In this document: positions 43,740 through 52,231 of the stretch, in pieces
Numbering within the stretch: the first letter of the stretch is position 1
Layout of the letters: every line of letters starts with the position of its first letter
DNA from: JAEUMD01 sp050250815
GTDB lineage: Bacteria > Pseudomonadota > Alphaproteobacteria > Rhizobiales > Hyphomicrobiaceae
NCBI GenBank assembly: GCA_050250815.1
Contig: JBFWNY010000001.1
Span: 124,001 to 188,000 of the forward strand
Length of the DNA: 64,000 bases
Reading direction: 5' to 3'
Program-made: the position numbers and the translations under genes
Notes under the pieces: generated by a model
Databases searched by the model: none
Seen by the model: the letters and a program-made list of their open reading frames with translations, nothing else
Told to the model about the DNA's origin: nothing

Positions 43740-45077
43740 GTGCCAAGCCTGGAAAGTCTCGCCCGCCAGCTTTCGAAGATTTCGAGAGCCGATAGCCGCC
43801 TGCGACTGCAAACCATCGTGCGACTGCGCTGGCTCGCAGTGCTGGGGCAACTCGGCGCTGTGGCCTTCGTCTGGCTCGTCATGGGCTTCCCGTTGCCGGT
43901 GGGCTATTGCTTGGGCGTCATCGCCGCGCTGGCGTGGATCAACGTGGCGCTGAGCGTCAAATACCCGGCCCGCCATCGGCTCAGCATCCGGCTGGCGACG
44001 TCGCTTCTGGCCCTTGATGTCCTGCAGCTTTCCGCCCTGCTCTACCTGACCGGAGGCATCCAGAACCCGTTCAGCGTTCTTCTGCTGGCGCCGGTGACGG
44101 TGTCCGCCGCCACCCTGCCCGGCGCGAGCACGGTGCTGCTGGCTGTGGTGGCGCTCAGCGCCTGTTATGTGCTGGTTTTCGCCTACTGGCCGCTCCCCTG
44201 GTACAGCGGGATGCGCTACGAGATGCCGCTCGCCTACAAGATGGGCGTGCTGGCCGCAATAGGCTCGGGCATGGCGTTCATCGCACTCTATGCTTGGCGG
44301 CTCGCACGCGAGGCCGAGCAGATGGCCGAGGCGCTGAAGGCGACGGAAGCCGTGCTCGCCCGGGAGCAGAAGCTGCACGCGCTCGACGGACTTGCCGCAG
44401 CAGCAGCCCATGAACTCGGCACGCCGCTGTCGACGATCTACCTCGTGTCCTCGGAGCTGGAGCGGGAACTGGCCGGCTCGCCGCATGCGGAGGACATCGC
44501 TCTCCTTCGAGGGCAGTCGCATCGGTGCCGGGAGATCCTGCAGAAGCTGACCCGCCAGCCCGACGAGCCCGACGTCTGGTACACGCGCCTGACAGTCCGA
44601 GAGCTACTCGACGAGGCGACACGGCCCTATCGCGACGGCCGGGTCGCGATCGCCCTCTCGCTCGCGCCCGACACCCTCGCCAGCGGGACGGGTGTGATCG
44701 AGCCGGTGGCCTTGCGCCGCCCGGGCATGCTGTATGGCATCGGCAACCTGATCGAGAACGCGGTCGATTTTGCCAGCTTCAAAGTGGAGATCAGCGCCCG
44801 CTGGACCCAGAGCATTGTCCGTATCGTCATCGCGGACGACGGGCCCGGGTTTCCCGCCGAGCTGATCGAGACCCTGGGCGATCCCTTCATATCCAGCCGC
44901 CGCAGCGACAGCGGCCGCCCAAGGCCCAAAAGAGCCGGCGGGCTCGGCCTGGGCTTTTTCATTGCCAAGACGCTGCTCGAGCGATCTGGAGCGACGCTGG
45001 CCATCGAGAACAAGGCGGGCGGCGATCAGGGGGCCGTAGTGGTGGTGACGTGGCCACGGCGCGAGTTCGAGCCCTGA
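43740..45077 (+). CDS. regB: redox-sensing histidine kinase RegB/PrrB
   Basis: A 445-aa membrane kinase that phosphorylates RegA when the respiratory chain is reduced. Six membrane segments span residues 30-190. GGIQNPF (105-111) is the quinone-binding heptapeptide. The H-box is AAHELGTPL with His224, and Cys263 in HRCREIL corresponds to the redox-active cysteine of Rhodobacter RegB. GLGLGFFIAKTLLE is the ATP-lid region. GTG start with a weak ribosome binding site. regA follows after 134 bp. Confidence 0.95.
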   Translation: MPSLESLARQLSKISRADSRLRLQTIVRLRWLAVLGQLGAVAFVWLVMGFPLPVGYCLGVIAALAWINVALSVKYPARHRLSIRLATSLLALDVLQLSALLYLTGGIQNPFSVLLLAPVTVSAATLPGASTVLLAVVALSACYVLVFAYWPLPWYSGMRYEMPLAYKMGVLAAIGSGMAFIALYAWRLAREAEQMAEALKATEAVLAREQKLHALDGLAAAAAHELGTPLSTIYLVSSELERELAGSPHAEDIALLRGQSHRCREILQKLTRQPDEPDVWYTRLTVRELLDEATRPYRDGRVAIALSLAPDTLASGTGVIEPVALRRPGMLYGIGNLIENAVDFASFKVEISARWTQSIVRIVIADDGPGFPAELIETLGDPFISSRRSDSGRPRPKRAGGLGLGFFIAKTLLERSGATLAIENKAGGDQGAVVVVTWPRREFEP

Positions 45078-45211
45078 GGGCGATCACGGCGGATCTGACC
45101 GGGTGATGTGCCGGTTCGGGACAGCGGCGAAGGCGTTTCCCAAGCCTGCGGAAGGGCTTGGCTCGGACCGGGGCGAGCCTGTATAAAAAGCCGCCTTGGG
45201 AGGACAAAAAA

Positions 45212-45775
45212 TTGAGCGAGGATCTTTCATTCCGCCAGGACGAGCTTCCGGAGGATCGGACTCTCCTCATCGTCGATGACGATCGTCCGTTTCTGCAGCG
45301 GCTGGTTCGCGCCATGGAGACACGCGGCTTCGAGGTGCGCAGTGCCGAATCCGTGAGCGAGGGCATCGACTTGATCCGTCAGCTCGCCCCCGCGTTCGCG
45401 GTTGTCGACATGCGGCTCGAGGACGGCAGCGGGCTCGACGTCATCGCCGAGCTGGGCCGCCTGCGTCCTAATGCCCGCGGCATCATCCTGACCGGCTACG
45501 GCAACATCGCGACGGCCGTCACAGCCGTGAAGCTGGGCGCAGTCGACTATCTCGCCAAGCCTGCGGATGCCGATGAGATCACGGACGCTCTCTTGGCGGC
45601 GCCCAACACGAAGGCGGCACCGCCCGAGAACCCCATGTCGGCCGATCGGGTGAGGTGGGAGCACATCCAGCGTGTCTACGAATTGTGCAACCGCAACGTG
45701 TCGGAGACCGCGCGCCGTCTCAATATGCACCGGCGGACCCTTCAGCGTATCCTGGCCAAACGCGCTCCGAAGTAG
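45212..45775 (+). CDS. regA: redox response regulator RegA/PrrA
   Basis: A 187-aa response regulator. The receiver domain carries the acidic pocket VDDD (21-24) and phospho-acceptor Asp66 in VVDMRLEDGSG; TGY and KPAD follow. A flexible linker leads to the Fis-type helix-turn-helix RNVSETARRLNMHRRTLQRIL, which is almost identical across RegA proteins. The start is TTG at 45212 after GGGAGGA at 7 nt. RegA controls respiration, carbon and nitrogen fixation genes in relatives. Confidence 0.95.
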   Translation: MSEDLSFRQDELPEDRTLLIVDDDRPFLQRLVRAMETRGFEVRSAESVSEGIDLIRQLAPAFAVVDMRLEDGSGLDVIAELGRLRPNARGIILTGYGNIATAVTAVKLGAVDYLAKPADADEITDALLAAPNTKAAPPENPMSADRVRWEHIQRVYELCNRNVSETARRLNMHRRTLQRILAKRAPK

Positions 45776-45891
45776 CCGCGGGAGGCTTGTGCCAGCTTAG
45801 CGTACGCTCGCGTCGCCTTGACGGCGGCCGCGCGCCGGTATGTGTGTCGTCGCGTTCCCCGCTGGGGGGCGTAACGGGGGGAGAAGGTGAC

Positions 45892-46131
45892 ATGGCCAAG
45901 CTGCCGCCGCGCTACAACGCGATCGCGATACCGTTCGTTCTGACCATGCTGATGACCATCGTCGTTGCTGGCATCTCGACGGTGACGGCGCTGGGTTTCG
46001 CCCCTGGCTGGCTGATCAGCTGGTTCAAGGCTTGGCTGCTGTCTTGGGCGGTCGCCTTTCCCGTCATGCTCGTCGTGCTGCCCATCGCGCGCCGCTTTGT
46101 GGCGACGTTCGTTGAGCCGCCACGAGGTTGA
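45892..46131 (+). CDS. DUF2798 two-span membrane protein
   Basis: A 79-aa protein with two hydrophobic segments (about residues 10-35 and 45-70). RYNAIAIPFVLTMLMTIVVAGISTVT and WLLSWAVAFPVMLVVLPIARR are the DUF2798 pattern. Function unknown. AGAAGG precedes the ATG at 45892. It follows regA in the same direction but with a separate leader of 116 bp. Confidence 0.85.
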   Translation: MAKLPPRYNAIAIPFVLTMLMTIVVAGISTVTALGFAPGWLISWFKAWLLSWAVAFPVMLVVLPIARRFVATFVEPPRG

Positions 46132-46183
46132 ACGGTCGTCCCAGGCCGCACGCGGCTCTGCCGGGCGACGCTGGTCGCCACGT

Positions 46184-46783
46184 CTAAATCTTCGGATCGA
46201 TGGCTGAGGCAAGACGCAGCGCGGCCGCACGCGCGAACGACGTCGTCAGTGCACGCCGTCGCGGCGCAGCCAATCGGTGCGTAGGACCGTCGCGGATGAT
46301 CTCGCCGCCGTAGCGGTCGGCGATGATGAGGCCGGCGTCGGTCGGGATAAGGTCCGAAGGAAAGTCCGCGGCGACCGCGAAGAAGAAGCGGTCGCAATAG
46401 TCGCGATACTCCGGCCATTTGAAATCGGCCTGGAAATCCGCGACCGAGGATTTGATCTCCACGATCCAGATGTCGCCGGAGGCCGATAGCGCTGCCACGT
46501 CCGCCCGGCGGCCGTTCGCCAGCGCGAGCTCGGTCAGCGGCGCCATGGCATGAACTCTGAGGAGCCGGCATACGCCGCGCTGGATGCAGAGCGCTGCCTC
46601 CGACTGCCGTCCGTCGGCGAGCGTCGCTGCGATCCGCGCCGCCTCCGGGTCCGCCAGCTCGACGTCCTGCGTTTTGGACCCGGCCTGGCGAAAGTCTTCA
46701 TGCGGGAGTGCAACCTTCCTGTCGGTCATCCTATCGCCATCTGTTGGCGCATTCTGCTCCTTGATGCGCCGGGGGGCTGCCAT
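46184..46783 (-). CDS. mmcB: MmcB-family DNA repair protein
   Basis: A 199-aa protein of the DUF1052/MmcB family, with a nuclease-like core (GRRADVAALSASGDIWIVEIKSS, then DFKWPEYRDYCDRFFFAV; Asp-Glu-x-Lys pattern of PD-(D/E)XK enzymes). In Caulobacter mmcB belongs to the DNA-damage response and acts in repair. No LexA site was confirmed here. A start at 46729 is also possible, but the N-terminus before it is weakly conserved. Confidence 0.85.
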   Translation of the reverse strand: MAAPRRIKEQNAPTDGDRMTDRKVALPHEDFRQAGSKTQDVELADPEAARIAATLADGRQSEAALCIQRGVCRLLRVHAMAPLTELALANGRRADVAALSASGDIWIVEIKSSVADFQADFKWPEYRDYCDRFFFAVAADFPSDLIPTDAGLIIADRYGGEIIRDGPTHRLAAPRRRALTTSFARAAALRLASAIDPKI

Positions 46784-46905
46784 CTTCAGGGTCGCGCTGG
46801 CCGCGCCCTGCGAGTTCTTCCGTTTCAGGTTCGCGTCGAGCCACCCCGCGCACCGGCCGCAGTCAAGCGGCTATACGTGCGACAGGACTGCCGAGACGAG
46901 AGCCG

Positions 46906-48693
46906 ATGTTCTTCCGAAAATTGCGCAGAGAGACGGTCGCCGCAAGTGTGAGTGGCGGAGCCGAGGCCGGGGTACCGGACAGCCAACTGGCAGAGACGGC
47001 AGAGGCTGGCGCGGCACCGGCCGAGGCCGACAGTGCGCAAACCAGCGAAAGACCTCAGGCGGACCACGATGTTCCAGCCGCCGCCAACGCGCAAGCGCGC
47101 CAAGGGTGGCAGACGACTGATGATCTCGTTGCCGTTCCAGACCCGGTCGGGCAGCAACGGGCGCGCGAGGCGTTCCAGTTTGGCCTCGCCATGGGCGGTC
47201 CCGGCTACAATATCCTGGTTGCCGCACCGGCAGGTCTTGCTGGGTCGGATGTCTTGCGAGCTGCCGTGCGCGGCTGGTGCCAGTCACATGCCGCGGGCCT
47301 GCCTCCCCCTCCCGACCGCGTGATTGTCTGCGACCCCGCGCAGGAGGGGCGCGACGTGCTGCTGCAGCTGGCACATGGACACGGCGTTGCCTTTGCCGGC
47401 GCCTGGAATGCGGCGATGCTTTCGATCGCGGCGACAGCGGCGGAGGTTTTCACGGCCGATACGCACGACATGCGCCGTCGCGCCATCTCCGAGGCGCCCC
47501 GTGCCGGCATCGACGGGCCGCTCGCGCGGCTCGAGTCGCGCGCAGAAGAACAGAACGTCGCACTGCTTCGCACCCCGACCGGCTACGTTCTCGCGCCGAT
47601 GCACGAGGGAGAGGTGGTTCGGGCAGAGACGTTTCGCGGTCTTCCTCAGACTTTCCGCGAGGATGTCGAGCAGCGCATTGCGAGGCTGGAAGGCGAACTC
47701 GTCGAGATCCTCGCCGCTACTCCGGTCCTCGCGCGCGAGGCGCACGCCGCGCGTGTCGCACTCGAGCGCGAGGCGGCGCATGACGTCGTGGTGCCGATTT
47801 TCGACGGATTGCGCGCGACGAACGAAGCCGGAGTCGTCGCCGCGCAATTCTTCGATCTCGCGGAAACGGCAATCGTCGAAAGCCTCGTTAGATGTTCCGG
47901 TGAGATTGTGTTGGGTCAGGACGGCTCGCACGGCACATTGCGGTCGCGCCTCGATCGCTGGTGGCGGCGGAACCGAGCGCGTGTGCTGCTGAGCACCGAC
48001 ACTGCGGCCGTGATCGAGCTTCGCGAACCCAACGCTGTGGCGCTAGCGGGCTGCATCGAGCAACAGCCGGCGGGCCGTGGTGCCCGGCGACCGGCAATGC
48101 CCATCCCCGGTGCACTGCATCGCGCCGAGGGTGGCGTGCTCATCCTCGATGCAGCGGCGCTGCTCGACGATTCGCCGGCACGAGCGATCTTGCGGCGTTC
48201 GCTCGTCGGCGAAATCACGTGGGCCGCGGCCTCGGGAACCGCATTGGCCGGCCTTGCGACGCCCTCTTCGATCAAGGTCGTCCTGCTCGGCGATGCCACG
48301 ACACGTGCGCGGCTCGACGAGGTCGATCCACGTCTTTCGGCGAGCTTCAAGGTTACCGCGGCGTTTGCGCCCCGCGTCGCGCTGACCGCCGAGCACGAGG
48401 ACGGACTGGCCGCTCAAATCGCCTGGATCTCTGGGCACTATGGTCTGTTGCCGGTGACAGCAGCTGGCGTCGACACCCTCGTGCAGCGTGCGGCGCGCGA
48501 TGCCAGTGCGGAAGCCCTGATCAGCCAGGACGTCGAGCACTTATGCGAGATCGTCCGTGAGGCGGATCATTGGGCGCGCCGTGCCGGCAGCAGTGTGATC
48601 GAGGCGACGCACGTGGCCGAGGCAATGAGGGCGCGCGACGAGCGCGCTGAAACCGTGTGGCCGGATGGCAAGCCCGTACGGGGGCGGCGATGA
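46906..48693 (+). CDS. Lon-like AAA protein (LonB/YcbZ type) without Walker A lysine or protease domain
   Basis: A 595-aa protein aligned by motif to the LonB/YcbZ (AAA_32) family. VGQQRAREAFQFGL (81-94) and GPGYNILVAAPAGLAGSDV match the nucleotide site, but the Walker A lysine is Gly113. A coiled-coil LID region (about 250-320), HRAEGGVLILDAAAL (Walker B-like) and DPRLSASFKVTAAF follow. It ends exactly where the Lon protease domain normally begins (HVAEAMRARDERAE). So neither ATP hydrolysis nor proteolysis is expected. The first ~65 residues are disordered. It overlaps the next gene as ATGA. Confidence 0.8.
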   Translation: MFFRKLRRETVAASVSGGAEAGVPDSQLAETAEAGAAPAEADSAQTSERPQADHDVPAAANAQARQGWQTTDDLVAVPDPVGQQRAREAFQFGLAMGGPGYNILVAAPAGLAGSDVLRAAVRGWCQSHAAGLPPPPDRVIVCDPAQEGRDVLLQLAHGHGVAFAGAWNAAMLSIAATAAEVFTADTHDMRRRAISEAPRAGIDGPLARLESRAEEQNVALLRTPTGYVLAPMHEGEVVRAETFRGLPQTFREDVEQRIARLEGELVEILAATPVLAREAHAARVALEREAAHDVVVPIFDGLRATNEAGVVAAQFFDLAETAIVESLVRCSGEIVLGQDGSHGTLRSRLDRWWRRNRARVLLSTDTAAVIELREPNAVALAGCIEQQPAGRGARRPAMPIPGALHRAEGGVLILDAAALLDDSPARAILRRSLVGEITWAAASGTALAGLATPSSIKVVLLGDATTRARLDEVDPRLSASFKVTAAFAPRVALTAEHEDGLAAQIAWISGHYGLLPVTAAGVDTLVQRAARDASAEALISQDVEHLCEIVREADHWARRAGSSVIEATHVAEAMRARDERAETVWPDGKPVRGRR

Positions 48694-49553
48694 CAGCGCA
48701 CGTCGCCGAGCACGGCGAGGGCCGCGGACGTGTCGTGCTGGCGGCGACGTGCGCGTCCCCTATCGCCCGAACCGCCATAGATGGTGCGATCGATCTCGCG
48801 CGGGCCTTCGATGCGGAGATCGAGGCGCTAATGATCGAGGACCGGCAACTTGCCGAGATCGGCGCGTATCCGTTCGCCCGGCAGATCGGATTTTCGGGCA
48901 GAATTTCCGCGTGGCCCGACGCCGATGTGGTGGAGACCGGTATGCGCCTTGTCGGCAAGGCCGCTGCGCGGGACTTCGAGCGGAAGTCGCGGGCGTCCTC
49001 CATCGGGCTCGTCTGCCGCTTTGTCGTGGAGACGCCGCTGCGCGCCGTCCAGCATGCGTGCCAGTCGATGGGACCGTGGAACGTGGTGGCGTTGACGCAG
49101 AGCACCGGCGCCGCATCGTTGGCTTCGGCCGGCAGGTTGTTCGATCGGGTCACGGGCATGACGGGCGTCCTGCTGCCGGCGCAGCGGCCGGCCGCACCTG
49201 CTGCTCGCATCGTCGCTCTCGTGGAAGACGAAGACCGTATTGCCGGAATGCTGCGCACGGCGGAGCGGTTGGCGCGACCGTTAGGAGCCGAAGTTGTGCT
49301 GGCGTGCTGGGCGCAGCGTTCGGCAGAGCGCAAAGCGCTTCTGAGCGCGGCAAATAAAAGTCACAAGGCCGTCTCGGGCGAGCTTGTCGAAATTGCACGA
49401 TCGGGTGCCGGCGCCGATGCAATCGGCGAGGCATTGCGGCGCTTGAGGCCGCATACGGTGATTGCGGTAAACGGCGGAATTGCTTCCCCGGCTGGGGAAG
49501 CTCGCGCACCGTTCGGTGATGCACTCGACGCCTCGGTTCTCCTCGTGCGCTGA
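48690..49553 (+). CDS. universal-stress-protein-like partner protein
   Basis: A 287-aa protein with two USP-like halves: VVLAATCASPIARTAIDGAIDLARAFDAEIEAL (12-45) and RIVALVEDEDRIAGMLRTAERLARPLGAEVVLA (about 180-215). These have the beta-alpha layout of tandem UspA domains, but the ATP-binding GSxG loops are not evident. The function is unknown. It starts by ATGA overlap with the Lon-like gene, so the products are probably made together. Confidence 0.7.
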   Translation: MTAHVAEHGEGRGRVVLAATCASPIARTAIDGAIDLARAFDAEIEALMIEDRQLAEIGAYPFARQIGFSGRISAWPDADVVETGMRLVGKAAARDFERKSRASSIGLVCRFVVETPLRAVQHACQSMGPWNVVALTQSTGAASLASAGRLFDRVTGMTGVLLPAQRPAAPAARIVALVEDEDRIAGMLRTAERLARPLGAEVVLACWAQRSAERKALLSAANKSHKAVSGELVEIARSGAGADAIGEALRRLRPHTVIAVNGGIASPAGEARAPFGDALDASVLLVR

Positions 49554-49573
49554 TCGCGTCGCCCGCGGGTGCT

Positions 49574-50542
49574 TCAGGTGCCGTACAAAAAGGCCTTGTC
49601 GTTGCCCACGATCTTCGCATCGGGTGCGTGTGCGACCGAGATGTCCTTGGCCTCATAGTCGAAATGGGCGAGCACGAAGCGGATTGATTCCAGGCGCGCG
49701 CGCCGCTGGTCGTTAGCACGTACGACCGTCCACGGCGCTGTCGCGGTGTTCGTGAAACGGAACATGGCGTGCTGCGCTTCCGTGTAGGCATCCCACTTTG
49801 CCATGGAGGCGCGGTCGATATCGGTGAGCTTCCACTGCTTCAGCGGATTGTGCCGGCGCTCATGAAAGCGCAGCAACTGCGTCTCGCGGCCGATGGTGAG
49901 GTAGAACTTGAACAGGTGGATGCCGTCCTGGACAAGCAGGTTCTCGAACTCGGGCGCATCACGCAGGAAATCGGCAAGCTGCTCCTCGGTGCAGAAGCCC
50001 ATGACGCGCTCGACACCCGCGCGATTGTACCAGGAGCGGTCGAACAGCACGATGTCGCCGGATGTCGGCAGGTGGGGAATGTAGCGCTGGAAGTACCACT
50101 GGCCACGCTCGACGTCGCTGGGCTTCGACAGCGCCACCGCACGTGCATGCCGGGGATTGAGGTGCATCATGAACCGGCTGATGCAGCCGCCCTTGCCGGC
50201 GCTGTCGCGTCCCTCGAAGACGATGACCAGACGCAGCCCGTGTTTCTGGACATGGGTTTGCAGTTTCACCAGCTCGAACTGCAGAAGCTCGAGGTCCTTC
50301 TCGTAGCGCTTGCGCTTAAGCTTCTTCTCGTAGGGGTAGTCGCCGGCGGACAACGCGTTGTCGGCGATGGCATCGGGCAGGTCCGGATCGTCCAGGTCGA
50401 AGGCATCGAGATCGGCCGCGCCGGCTTCCCGGGCAGGCTTGTCGTGCTCCACCTGCTTGGCCTTCGTCTTGTCCTTGGTCTTTGCGGCAGCGGCCTCCTT
50501 CTTGGCGCGCGACCCGCGCGGTGTCTTGGCGTCATCACTCAT
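49574..50542 (-). CDS. ppk2: polyphosphate kinase 2
   Basis: A 322-aa PPK2-family enzyme that uses polyphosphate to phosphorylate nucleotides. The Walker A loop GRDSAGKGG is at residues 111-119; VLFDRSWYNRAGVE is the Walker B/lid region. A lysine/alanine-rich disordered tail of ~60 residues precedes the domain. The gene converges with the USP-like gene and lies 145 bp from phoR, consistent with a phosphate-storage role. Confidence 0.94.
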   Translation of the reverse strand: MSDDAKTPRGSRAKKEAAAAKTKDKTKAKQVEHDKPAREAGAADLDAFDLDDPDLPDAIADNALSAGDYPYEKKLKRKRYEKDLELLQFELVKLQTHVQKHGLRLVIVFEGRDSAGKGGCISRFMMHLNPRHARAVALSKPSDVERGQWYFQRYIPHLPTSGDIVLFDRSWYNRAGVERVMGFCTEEQLADFLRDAPEFENLLVQDGIHLFKFYLTIGRETQLLRFHERRHNPLKQWKLTDIDRASMAKWDAYTEAQHAMFRFTNTATAPWTVVRANDQRRARLESIRFVLAHFDYEAKDISVAHAPDAKIVGNDKAFLYGT

Positions 50543-50689
50543 CGTCGTGCATGCTCCCGGTTCGCTGCGCGATGAAGCCTACACCCGTACGCGGACTTGT
50601 GCAGTCCAATAGGGCAAATGGCGGCTTCAAACATGCGGGTGGGGCCTCGGGCTTCCGCTCGCCCCGGCTGATGCGGTAATGAGCGCGTG

Positions 50690-52072
50690 ATGCCATCGGA
50701 CGAAACCGGGAATAGGGACGGCACGTTGTCGAATTGGATACCGAGGGACCCAGGTGACGCGATCGGTCGCCTCAGGGCGTGGGCCTTCGATCGGGGCGAA
50801 GCCTTTGCAGCGGTTGCCAGGCGATCGCTGCTGCCGGCCGTCCTCGCATCGGCCGCCGTGCTGTTGGTCGCGGCCGGGTCCGGGGCGATTTCCGCATTCG
50901 GTGCGCTCGCTATACTTTCGGCACTCGTGGCCGCTGAGGTCGTGCGCAAGGCGCTCGTGCCTTCGAGCCGCGAGGTTGCAGTCGGCTCGTCGAGGCCGGA
51001 CAGCTCCGCGCGGGTCTCGACTGAGGCGGTCCGTCTTATCGATGCGATGCCCGACCCCTCCATCCTGCTCGATCGCGAAGGGCGGGTGCTGCACCACAAC
51101 GAACTGGCGGCCGAACGCTTCCCCACCGTTCGCCGTGGCAGCCTGCTGAGCCGCGCCCTGCGCCATGCTGAGCTACTCGATGCGATCGAGCGCAGCAGCG
51201 GTTCGGGTACTCCGGCGACAGTCTCCCTTGTGGAGCGCGTACCGGTTGACAACAGGCTATCGGCGAGCGTGCGTCCGATCGGCGCGCGGGGCGTCATTGG
51301 GCCCGGCCAAGCGGCGACACTCGTCACATTCCGCGACCTGTCCTACGAAGACAAGCTGGCAAAGATGCGCGAGGATTTCGTAGCGAACGCCAGCCATGAG
51401 CTGCGCACGCCGCTGTCGGCGGTAAGGGGCTTCGTCGAAACTCTGCAAGGGGCGGCGCGCGACGATCCTGTCGCGCGCGAACGGTTCCTCGGACTCATGG
51501 CGGCACAGGCAGAACGGATGACGCGGCTCATCGACGATCTGCTGTCTCTTAGCCGGGCCGAGATGCAGGCGCACTTGCCGCCGCGCGAGATCGTCGACCT
51601 CGACGATCTGGCGGCCAGCGCCGTCGAGACGATGCAGGGGGTGGCCGCACGCGCGGGCGCCACGCTTCTCTACGATGCGCCCGATGGTCCAGCGTACGTG
51701 CGCGGAGACCGCGATCAGCTGGTGCAGGTTGTGCTCAATCTGATCCAGAATTCGATCTCGCACGGCGGCAAGGCGGTGAGCATCCGGGTTTCCGTTGAGC
51801 GGCAGAAAATGCCGCCCGGTCCCGCCCGGCTGCTGCTGAAGGTCCGCGACAACGGACCGGGCATCGATCCGCAGCACTTGCCGCGGCTCACCGAGCGATT
51901 CTACCGCGCCAATGTCGCGCAGAGCCGGGCGAAAGGCGGCACCGGACTGGGGCTGGCCATTGTCAAACACATCGTCGCACGCCATCGCGGCGAACTGTCG
52001 ATCGAGTCCGACCTGGGCAGGGGAACCACCTTCGGCATCGCCTTCGAGGCGGCTGACCAAGACGTTAAATGA
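50690..52072 (+). CDS. phoR: phosphate regulon sensor kinase PhoR
   Basis: A 460-aa histidine kinase. Two N-terminal membrane segments (about residues 45-85) are followed by a PAS-like domain (115-215), the H-box FVANASHELRTPLSAV (His236) and a C-terminal ATPase domain (DNGPGIDP, GTGLGLAIVKHI). It is the first gene of phoR-pstSCAB-phoU-phoB and senses Pi through the Pst complex. A GTG three bases upstream at 50687 is an alternative start. Confidence 0.92.
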   Translation: MPSDETGNRDGTLSNWIPRDPGDAIGRLRAWAFDRGEAFAAVARRSLLPAVLASAAVLLVAAGSGAISAFGALAILSALVAAEVVRKALVPSSREVAVGSSRPDSSARVSTEAVRLIDAMPDPSILLDREGRVLHHNELAAERFPTVRRGSLLSRALRHAELLDAIERSSGSGTPATVSLVERVPVDNRLSASVRPIGARGVIGPGQAATLVTFRDLSYEDKLAKMREDFVANASHELRTPLSAVRGFVETLQGAARDDPVARERFLGLMAAQAERMTRLIDDLLSLSRAEMQAHLPPREIVDLDDLAASAVETMQGVAARAGATLLYDAPDGPAYVRGDRDQLVQVVLNLIQNSISHGGKAVSIRVSVERQKMPPGPARLLLKVRDNGPGIDPQHLPRLTERFYRANVAQSRAKGGTGLGLAIVKHIVARHRGELSIESDLGRGTTFGIAFEAADQDVK

Positions 52073-52090
52073 CAATACAATACGTGTAAT

Positions 52091-52138
52091 AACAGCATAT
52101 TATGCTGTCATATTACCTTTATGCCCATAAACTAAAAG
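52091..52138 (+). promoter_or_regulatory. candidate pstS promoter with Pho box
   Basis: CTGTCAT-ATTA-CCTTTAT (52105-52122) has one perfect and one degenerate Pho half-site with the usual 4-bp spacing. TAAAAG (52133-52138) lies 10 nt downstream as a -10. The Pho box is overlapped by a perfect palindrome ACAGCAT-ATT-ATGCTGT (52092-52108). A hairpin in the later leader (52145-52162) follows. Confidence 0.55.
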
Positions 52139-52231
52139 GGCCTCGCCGGCACCGATACCGGCCCGTCGCGTGTTGAGACAGATTTGGGTCGCGCGGCGGA
52201 TGCAACCTCGAGCATGAGGGTCATCCAAGTG

